From Acidobacteriota bacterium (GTDB lineage: Bacteria > Acidobacteriota > Terriglobia > Terriglobales > Acidobacteriaceae): a stretch of DNA of 6,464 nt. Shown piece by piece: positions 1 through 4,428 of this stretch. Within the stretch, counting starts at the first letter, position 1. Each line of letters starts with the position of its first letter. Position numbers and translations under genes: made by a program. Location of the stretch: contig JAJYBT010000157.1 in NCBI GenBank assembly GCA_021778875.1, forward strand, positions 1-6,464, read 5' to 3'. Under the pieces are notes generated by a model. It saw only the letters and a program-made list of their open reading frames with translations. It was not told the DNA's origin and did not search any database.

Positions 1-354
1 GTAAGTGTCTGCCCAGCCGAACATGCGGGCGATTTCCGCCACGGCTTCGATTTCCATTTGTGAGCTGGCGCGGCCGCCGTCGCGGGCGTGATTGTTGGGG
101 TTGATGGCCATGGCCAGGGCATAGGCTGCGCGCGCCAAGGGATGCGGCGGCTTGAGCATCTGCCCGGCGTAGAGCGGGTGGAAATAAGGATAGTTGTCGC
201 CCAGGCGGTGCGCTGTTGCTGCGAGAATCGCCTCCATATCCTGCGGGCTGGCAGCGGATTCGGGAGCGGGATCGAAGGCCGGCAGCGAGCCGAACTCCGC
301 CTCCAGCGCCTCAGCGGCGCGCGCGAGCAGGCCAGGAACAGGATCGGTGGGCAT
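1..354 (-). CDS. PLP-dependent group II decarboxylase-like protein, N-terminal fragment
   Basis: This is an open frame of 118 codons with no stop, running off the left edge, so only the N-terminus is visible. It starts at ATG 354-352. An AAAGG Shine-Dalgarno match (minus strand, 365-361) lies 6 nt upstream and supports that start. A low-complexity Ala/Pro-rich stretch (residues 1-40) is followed by [18 protein letters not shown] (residues 55-72), [11 protein letters not shown] (84-94) and a helix containing [15 protein letters not shown] (100-114). This pattern of an HP motif, a Pro-rich turn, Asn-rich NPNN, and then an amphipathic helix ending in FGW matches the N-terminal region of PLP-dependent group II decarboxylases (tyrosine, glutamate and aspartate decarboxylase relatives, often annotated as aspartate aminotransferase family). 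The PLP-binding lysine and the substrate-determining residues lie outside the window, so the substrate cannot be named. It would be cytoplasmic. It is divergent from the cold-shock gene. I am fairly sure of the superfamily and unsure of the enzyme. Confidence 0.8.
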   Translation of the reverse strand, partial: MPTDPVPGLLARAAEALEAEFGSLPAFDPAPESAASPQDMEAILAATAHRLGDNYPYFHPLYAGQMLKPPHPLARAAYALAMAINPNNHARDGGRASSQMEIEAVAEIARMFGWADTY

Positions 355-483
355 TACGAACCTTTACGGTATCACAGCCAGGGGTGGCAGCATAGGGTTC
401 TTATTTTGAATTGTTTACAGGAGGCAAAAACTGGCGGCCGTGGGCAATGCGGTGGTTTTAAGGGCGCAATTCTGCCTGATCGG

Positions 484-492
484 TGCTACACT
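484..492 (+). promoter_or_regulatory. Candidate extended -10 promoter of the cold-shock gene
   Basis: TGCTACACT fits an extended -10 element (TGn followed by TACACT, 4 of 6 to TATAAT). No good -35 hexamer lies 16-18 bp upstream, which is tolerable for an extended -10 promoter. Transcription would start near 499 and give a leader of about 107 nt before the ATG at 607. Long leaders are usual for cold-shock mRNAs. This is inference from sequence pattern only. Confidence 0.35.
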
Positions 493-501
493 GGGTGTAG
501 C
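485..501. repeat. Perfect 7-bp inverted repeat over the candidate cold-shock promoter
   Basis: GCTACAC, a TGG spacer, then GTGTAGC form a perfect dyad. It overlaps the candidate -10 hexamer (487-492) and reaches the predicted start point, so it could be an operator. If transcription starts further upstream it could instead be a leader hairpin. The arms are short enough that chance is a real alternative. Confidence 0.4.
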
Positions 502-606
502 GTTAGAGCCGAACCGGGCGTGAGCAGCGCTCGCCCAACCAAGCAAGATTCTGCCAGTGGTCGCTCCGATTCATCCAGCGCAATTCAATTCAGGAAACAG
601 AAGCAA

Positions 607-807
607 ATGGAACAAGGTACAGTGAAGTGGTTCAATGACGCGAAGGGCTTCGGCTTTATTTCGCGCCAGAACGGCGAGGATGTCTTCGTGCACTACTCGG
701 CGATCAACTCGAGTGGTTTCAAGAGTCTGCAGGAAGGCCAGGCCGTGCAGTTCAACGTGGTGAAGGGGCCCAAGGGCTGGCAGGCTGCGGACGTTCAGCC
801 GCTGTAA
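607..807 (+). CDS. CspA-family cold-shock protein (66 aa)
   Basis: This is a single cold-shock domain (OB fold) that binds single-stranded RNA and DNA and acts in the cytoplasm as an RNA chaperone or antiterminator. The 66 residues match the usual 65-70 of stand-alone bacterial Csp proteins. The N-terminus [18 protein letters not shown] holds the RNP1 motif KGFGFI at residues 13-18, and RNP2 VFVHY is at 26-30. The aromatic face (W8, F9, F15, F17, F27, H29, Y30) is complete, and a typical C-terminus [10 protein letters not shown] follows. I chose the ATG at 607 because the family begins exactly there. An AGGA at 592-595 serves as a somewhat distant ribosome site (11 nt). The gene stands alone, with a strong terminator 42 nt after the stop. 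Whether it is cold-induced or constitutive cannot be read from sequence. Several paralogues are usual, so I give no symbol. Confidence 0.96.
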   Translation: MEQGTVKWFNDAKGFGFISRQNGEDVFVHYSAINSSGFKSLQEGQAVQFNVVKGPKGWQAADVQPL

Positions 808-849
808 CCGATAGGCCGCCCGATTCCGGCAGAATCGAGTGAACAAACG

Positions 850-881
850 CGAGGGCAGGGAGCGATCCCTGTCCTCGTTTT
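850..881 (+). terminator. Rho-independent terminator of the cold-shock gene
   Basis: The arms 850-861 and 866-877 form a 12-bp stem with a single G-U pair (855/872), closed by the GNRA-type tetraloop GCGA (862-865) and followed by TTTT (878-881). Outside it, AAACGC (845-850) and GCGTTT (882-887) are also complementary and could extend the stem over a bulge. It begins 42 nt after the csp stop codon. This is the clearest terminator in the window and isolates csp from the next gene. Confidence 0.9.
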
Positions 882-976
882 GCGTTTGGGGACAGGTTGT
901 GGCCGGCGGTCGCACAAACGTCCCGAGCAGGGCTGGTCGCGACGATTGCCGCGCGGCGCCAGCAGGCCGCCCGCGG

Positions 977-982
977 TATGAT
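977..982 (+). promoter_or_regulatory. Weak candidate -10 element for the thioredoxin/TIGR03435 gene
   Basis: TATGAT matches the sigma-70 -10 consensus at 5 of 6 positions and lies 56 bp upstream of the start codon. No recognisable -35 stands at 16-18 bp: the nearest TTG-type hexamer (TTGCCG, 946-951) is 25 bp away. A GC-rich imperfect dyad (roughly 949-976) sits just upstream. Since a terminator precedes it and the gene stands alone, a promoter is expected somewhere in 888-1020. Confidence 0.3.
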
Positions 983-1038
983 GCCTGACGTGGAATAAGG
1001 ACGCTTGCACCCTCACTGCTTCGGGGAGGTTCGCAGCC

Positions 1039-2238
1039 ATGGCACGGGCATTTCTGAGCTGTGCGGCATGGGTCGTTCTGTTTCTGGTCATTCCCTGCTG
1101 CACTGGTGGGCGAGCGCAGGCGCAGATTCGCCTCGGTCAGCCGGTCCCCGCGCTGCACCTGGGTTCGGTGCTTGCCGGACCGAGAAATATTCCTATCGCT
1201 GGTCACGCCATGCTCATCGAATTCTGGGCGACATGGTGCGCGCCGTGCCGCGCGGCAATCCCTCACCTGAACCAGCTGGCGGAGCAGTTTCGCGGGCGTG
1301 GCATCGACTTTGTTGCCATGAGCTGCGAGACGCCCGAGGTTGTGAAGCTATTTCTCACCAGATATCCGATGGCAGGAACGGTTGCGGTCGATGCCGATTG
1401 CGCGACGGACAGGTTGTTCTCCGGGCCGGGCTATCCGAGCACGGTTCTGATCGGCAGCGACGGGAAGCTGGCCGCCGTGACGTTCCCCTCCAATGTGACG
1501 CCCGCGGTGCTCAATGCGCTGCTCTCGCAAGAGGATCTGCCGCTTGCCCCCGCGGCTGCTGACCTGCGCTGGCAGCTCTCCCACAGCATGCTCATCAACA
1601 GGCCGCCCAAGACCGAGGTGGATGCAGACGTCCGCATTGTGGTTCGGCACGCTGACAAAGCCGGGAGCGCCGCGGGCGGCGGGAATGAATTTGAAAGCAC
1701 CGGCAGCTTGCTCAAGGATCTGCTGGCAGTGTCTTACGGAACTTCGGCGGCCCGCATCGAGATGCCCGCGTATCTGGCCAGGGATGCGTTCTCCGTGCAG
1801 GCGTGGGTTTCAAACGGCGACTCGGAGTCGCTGAAGCCGCTGCTTCAGGCGGCTGTTCAAGCTGCGGCGGGCATTCGCGTCCGGCGGGAAACGCGGTTGA
1901 CCGAGGTTGTGGCTCTGTCAGGCTTTCCGGGCAGGCTGGCTCCCGCGCGGAAGGCGCCAATGATGTTTCAGGCCGAGTCGGGAAAGCTGTCGTGCGCGGC
2001 TTGCAGCGCGGAGGAGCTTCGCGCGCAGGTAGAAAGACTGCTGGGCAAGGTCGTGGTGCTCGATAACGCGCCCGCAGGGAAATTCAGCGGCGACCTTGAG
2101 TGGGATACGAACAGGCCGGGAGATTTCGAAGCCGTGTTGCGCGAGCGCTTCGGGCTGGAGTTGTTGCCGGAGAAACGGCCAATCGAGTTCCTGATCGTGG
2201 ACGCGCTCGATGCCCAACCCCGCAGCGCGGCCAGGTAA
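1039..2238 (+). CDS. Secreted TlpA-like thioredoxin fused to a TIGR03435-like domain
   Basis: The product has 399 residues. Residues 1-28 form a Sec signal peptide (short basic start, hydrophobic core around 9-19, cleavage likely after AQA at 26-28). C20 and C21 lack a good lipobox, so I favour a soluble periplasmic protein. Residues 30-165 are a TlpA/ResA-type thioredoxin fold with FWATWCAPC (active-site CXXC C67/C70) and the cis-proline loop GYPS (P133). It probably reduces or exchanges envelope disulfides. Residues 195-394 resemble the acidobacterial TIGR03435 domain: LLKDLLAVSYG (224-234), RDAFSVQAW (248-256), VVVLDNAPAGKFSGDLEW (338-355) and the ending RFGLELLPEKRPIEFLIVDA (370-389). The function of that domain is unknown. 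It also holds a second CXXC, C319/C322. The mature part has six cysteines in plausible pairs (67/70, 96/121, 319/322). The start is supported by GGGGAGG at 1023-1029, 9 nt upstream. The gene stands alone. The thioredoxin fold is certain, and the C-terminal assignment is likely. Confidence 0.9.
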   Translation: MARAFLSCAAWVVLFLVIPCCTGGRAQAQIRLGQPVPALHLGSVLAGPRNIPIAGHAMLIEFWATWCAPCRAAIPHLNQLAEQFRGRGIDFVAMSCETPEVVKLFLTRYPMAGTVAVDADCATDRLFSGPGYPSTVLIGSDGKLAAVTFPSNVTPAVLNALLSQEDLPLAPAAADLRWQLSHSMLINRPPKTEVDADVRIVVRHADKAGSAAGGGNEFESTGSLLKDLLAVSYGTSAARIEMPAYLARDAFSVQAWVSNGDSESLKPLLQAAVQAAAGIRVRRETRLTEVVALSGFPGRLAPARKAPMMFQAESGKLSCAACSAEELRAQVERLLGKVVVLDNAPAGKFSGDLEWDTNRPGDFEAVLRERFGLELLPEKRPIEFLIVDALDAQPRSAAR

Positions 2239-2379
2239 GGCCGAGCGGGTATGAATGCGGACAAAGGGCACTTTTCGGGGCTCCGAATTCTGTAATTTGG
2301 GACCGCGCATACCTCAGCAAGCCGATGCGGCAGCCGCGGCCTCAGGCCTCTCAGGAGCGGATCGCCCAAGCGCCTCGGG

Positions 2380-2399
2380 CCGCACTAAAGCAAGTGCGG
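2380..2399. repeat. 7-bp inverted repeat (possible hairpin)
   Basis: CCGCACT (2380-2386) and AGTGCGG (2393-2399) pair perfectly around the 6-nt loop AAAGCA. No T-run follows on the plus strand. On the minus strand the dyad is followed by GC-rich sequence. It could be a weak transcription stop for the gene ending at 2238, but the 141-nt distance and the missing U-tract argue against a classical terminator. Confidence 0.4.
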
Positions 2400-2608
2400 G
2401 GATGCCTACCTTGGTAACTTCCGGTACGTATGTAATGTATTTATTTGCGACAGAAACTAGTTTAATCACTAATGCAGGGGTTTAGGCATATAGGCGCGAG
2501 TGTAAGTTCGCATTCTCGAAGGCAATATCATCGGGTACGTTCCATCTTGCGCCGGTACAGCTTACGGCAAAAACGCAACCTTGAGATAGACGAAAGACTC
2601 ACAGGCAA

Positions 2609-2614
2609 TACACT
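2609..2614 (+). promoter_or_regulatory. Weak candidate -10 element for the lipoprotein gene
   Basis: TACACT is the same hexamer proposed for the cold-shock gene. A TTGAGA at 2581-2586 resembles a -35 but the spacer would be 22 bp, which is too long. If used, transcription would start near 2621, directly at the foot of the hairpin at 2622-2645. Alternatives further upstream include TTTAAT at 2461-2466, also without a good -35. I cannot choose between them from sequence. Confidence 0.25.
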
Positions 2615-2621
2615 ACAAGAC

Positions 2622-2645
2622 TCTGTAAGTACGGGAACTTACAGA
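2622..2645 (+). promoter_or_regulatory. Perfect 9-bp leader hairpin or operator upstream of the lipoprotein ribosome site
   Basis: TCTGTAAGT (2622-2630) and ACTTACAGA (2637-2645) are perfectly complementary around the 6-nt loop ACGGGA. The dyad ends 7 nt before the GAGAG ribosome-binding match (2653-2657), and the start codon is at 2665. No T-tract follows, so it is not a terminator. It could be a 5'-end mRNA stabilising hairpin, an operator, or a structure influencing translation. The repeat itself is certain and the role is inference. Confidence 0.6.
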
Positions 2646-2664
2646 ATTAAGCGAGAGATCTAAC

Positions 2665-4185
2665 ATGATGAGACAACAAAATTGGCATCTAACCCTTGGC
2701 GCGATCGTGCTTGCGGCCGGGGCAACCTTAATTTCCGGTTGCGGTGGTGGTAGCGGCAGCAGCAACACTACATCTCCGCCGCCTGCGCCACAAATTCAGA
2801 ACATTAACAGTTCAACGACGCCCTCGAGCCCTGTGAGCCTGCCGATTGAGATTAACGGCAGCAACTTCCAGGCCGCGCCGGGCAAAGTTACTTTCACACA
2901 GGGCAGCATTTCGGTCGATCTGGTGCCAACGACTTCAGTCTGGTCCGACACTGGAGTTGTGGCTGCGGTTCCCGCGGGGAGCACATCGACGAGCTTCACC
3001 GTCCCCGGCACGGTGAGCGTTACGGTCACTACGTCTGGCGGGACGAGTAACGCAGTTGCTGTGAACCTGGTCCCGACACTGACCTTCAACCCGAGCGCGA
3101 TGGGCTGGTCAACGACGATGGCATTGCCCAAGCCGATGACGGGGCTTCGCGCCGTGGCCGTGCCAGGGAGCAGCAGCAGCAGCGCCTTCGCGATCATCAC
3201 AGGAGGCTATGACGGCAGCGCCAACACAACCACCGTCTGGGCGAACAACTTGAATCAGGACGGCACGGTGGGCGATACGACAAACACCACATGGACGACG
3301 ATTGCGACGAATCCGCTTCCCACGACGCTTGCGCATCATGCGATGGCCGAAGCGGACGATACGAATTCGCTGGTGCCTGTGGGCAAGCGGTTTATCTACG
3401 TTATCGGCGGGCAGGTGAACGCAACCGATAACGGTGGAACCAACACGGTCTATGTCGCCAGCGTGGATTCGACTGCCGGCACGGTCGGCACATGGACCAC
3501 GCTCACGAACCCACTGCCTCAGCCGCTGCTTGGCATGTCGGCCACCGTGCATAACGGGTATCTGTACGCAGCGGGGGGCCTGAACACCAATGGAGTGCCG
3601 GTGGGCGTCGTCTATTCCGCGCTGGTCAATTCCGACGGCACGCTCGGAACGTGGACAACGTCCACAAACAGCCTTCCGACGCCAAGGGCTTTCGGAACGA
3701 TGTTCGTTTTCGGAGGCATCATCTACTACATCAACGGCGACCCAAACTCTTCAGTTCCGCCGAACGAGCAAGGCGTTGGAGACAAATCCGTGTATTACGC
3801 AAACGCGCTCCGCGGTGCGGTTGGGACATGGGTACAGAATGGGAACTCGACAATCCATGATCGAGCAAAGGGAGTGCTCTTCGCTGCATATGGGCAAGTC
3901 ATTTCAGGCGAAGGTGTCTACAATGGCAGCGCTGGCTCCGGTGAAATGGAGACTTCCACGATCAATGCAACGAACACCGGAAACCTCGCTCTGAACTCGT
4001 GGAACGGCCTTACCGGATCCACAGATCCGACAGCCAACGTGTACAACGCTGCCGGATTTACCAGCCCGCTTGTCTCCACGACAAACGCACCGCGCTTCCT
4101 GATTTTTGGGGGGCAGGCGCTGACCGGCACCACCGGCGCGGGCGGTGCGCTCAGCAGCACGGTGTACTACAACAGCAAGCCGTAA
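2665..4185 (+). CDS. IPT/TIG-domain lipoprotein with a six-bladed kelch-type propeller
   Basis: The product has 506 residues. It opens with a type II signal peptide and lipobox LISGC, with the lipidated cysteine at C26, followed by a flexible Gly/Ser/Pro linker (27-42). Residues 43-136 read as an IPT/TIG immunoglobulin-like domain (IEINGSNF at 61-68, KVTF at 74-77, GTVSVTVTTSGGTSN at 115-129). From 148 on there are six repeats, each opening with a tryptophan (W148, W210, W277, W330, W389, W446) and each carrying one kelch-like strand: ITGG, VIGG, AAGG, INGD, ISGE and IFGG. GTxGTW-type turns join several blades. This predicts a membrane-anchored, surface- or periplasm-facing binding module. 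I see no catalytic motif and no known ligand can be assigned. GAGAG at 2653-2657 lies 7 nt before the first of two tandem ATG codons, and the second (2668) would change the protein by one residue. The gene is monocistronic and convergent with ppc. Confidence 0.88.
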   Translation: MMRQQNWHLTLGAIVLAAGATLISGCGGGSGSSNTTSPPPAPQIQNINSSTTPSSPVSLPIEINGSNFQAAPGKVTFTQGSISVDLVPTTSVWSDTGVVAAVPAGSTSTSFTVPGTVSVTVTTSGGTSNAVAVNLVPTLTFNPSAMGWSTTMALPKPMTGLRAVAVPGSSSSSAFAIITGGYDGSANTTTVWANNLNQDGTVGDTTNTTWTTIATNPLPTTLAHHAMAEADDTNSLVPVGKRFIYVIGGQVNATDNGGTNTVYVASVDSTAGTVGTWTTLTNPLPQPLLGMSATVHNGYLYAAGGLNTNGVPVGVVYSALVNSDGTLGTWTTSTNSLPTPRAFGTMFVFGGIIYYINGDPNSSVPPNEQGVGDKSVYYANALRGAVGTWVQNGNSTIHDRAKGVLFAAYGQVISGEGVYNGSAGSGEMETSTINATNTGNLALNSWNGLTGSTDPTANVYNAAGFTSPLVSTTNAPRFLIFGGQALTGTTGAGGALSSTVYYNSKP

Positions 4186-4193
4186 GTTGGCGC

Positions 4194-4231
4194 AAAAAAT
4201 CCCAGGTCTCGATGGTGAGACCTGGGATTTA
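4194..4231. terminator. Bidirectional intrinsic terminator between the lipoprotein gene and ppc
   Basis: The arms 4197-4210 and 4217-4230 form a perfect 14-bp stem around a 6-nt loop (4211-4216). Read on the minus strand the stem is followed by six U residues (A-run 4194-4199), the ideal form for ending transcripts coming from ppc. Read on the plus strand it starts 12 nt after the lipoprotein stop codon, but only three U residues follow. It most likely serves both convergent genes. Confidence 0.9.
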
Positions 4232-4428
4232 GCTTGTCTCAGCGAGCCCATGCAACGGTTACGAACTTGAGATCATTCCTTTGCGGCGCACTCCTCCGCC
4301 CAAAATCTCTCAGGCCAGCATTGCAGATTCTTTTCCGGGCCGGGGAACAATGAAACGCAAGCCTGAGAACGCTCCCGGAGCAGCCACCCACACAAAATCT
4401 GTAACCCTGTGCTCGCGCGAAACTGTGC
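4232..4428. other. 3' untranslated region downstream of ppc
   Basis: These are about 197 bases between the ppc stop codon and the shared terminator. I see no gene here: the minus-strand open frame that covers it is an out-of-phase shadow extending under ppc. An 8-bp direct repeat CTGTGCTC occurs at 4407-4414 and 4423-4430, the second copy overlapping the ppc stop codon. If ppc transcripts end at the hairpin at 4194-4231, they carry a roughly 200-nt 3' tail. Confidence 0.5.

Larger units (their letters stand above)
355..606. other. Divergent intergenic region between decarboxylase and cold-shock genes
   Basis: I see no convincing gene in these 252 bases. An open frame in phase with the cold-shock gene extends back to 88, but its upstream part overlaps the minus-strand decarboxylase and resembles no protein family, so I treat it as read-through of a GC-rich frame. 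The region should hold promoters for both divergent genes. A candidate for the cold-shock gene is at 484-492. I could not identify a convincing one for the decarboxylase. An AGGAGG at 419-424 has no usable ATG, GTG or TTG at proper spacing. Confidence 0.6.
2239..2664. other. Long non-coding gap before the propeller lipoprotein gene
   Basis: I find no convincing gene in these 426 bases. Short open frames (for example 2255-2485 and 2472-2663) show no family resemblance and no good ribosome site. The left part (to about 2400) is GC-rich like its surroundings. The right part (about 2405-2660) is visibly AT-richer and looks like promoter/leader DNA. It contains the motif TGTAAGT at 2501-2507 and 2624-2630, and inverted at 2637-2643. 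I found no T-tailed hairpin, so termination of the upstream gene is not explained by a classical intrinsic terminator. Confidence 0.6.

Noticed and set aside
419..433. AGGAGG followed 6 nt later by CTG, possible small gene start
   Set aside because: CTG starts are rare, and I see no supporting protein or conserved frame downstream.
88..606. In-frame N-terminal extension of the cold-shock protein, giving 239 residues
   Set aside because: The extension overlaps the minus-strand decarboxylase, resembles no family, and the cold-shock fold begins exactly at the ATG at 607.
1096..1101. Possible lipobox at C20/C21 of the thioredoxin/TIGR03435 protein
   Set aside because: The residues before the cysteines (V-I-P-C-C) lack the small residue needed at -1, whereas a good signal peptidase I site AQA lies at 26-28.
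571..1266. Minus-strand 231-codon open frame
   Set aside because: It runs antisense to csp, its terminator and the start of the thioredoxin gene. Its Arg/Pro-rich composition is typical of a shadow frame in GC-rich DNA.
2472..2663. 63-codon plus-strand open frame in the lipoprotein leader
   Set aside because: It has no good ribosome site, no family resemblance, and spans the leader hairpin.
3169..3183. Five tandem AGC codons in the lipoprotein gene, possible phase-variable microsatellite
   Set aside because: Trinucleotide changes keep the frame, so there is no on/off switching. It encodes a short Ser loop in the first blade.
4280..4330. Plus-strand stretch with TCTCTCAGGCC resembling the 3' part of a glycine riboswitch aptamer
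   Set aside because: The conserved GCCGAAG segment and the 5' half are missing, and there is no plus-strand gene downstream for it to control.
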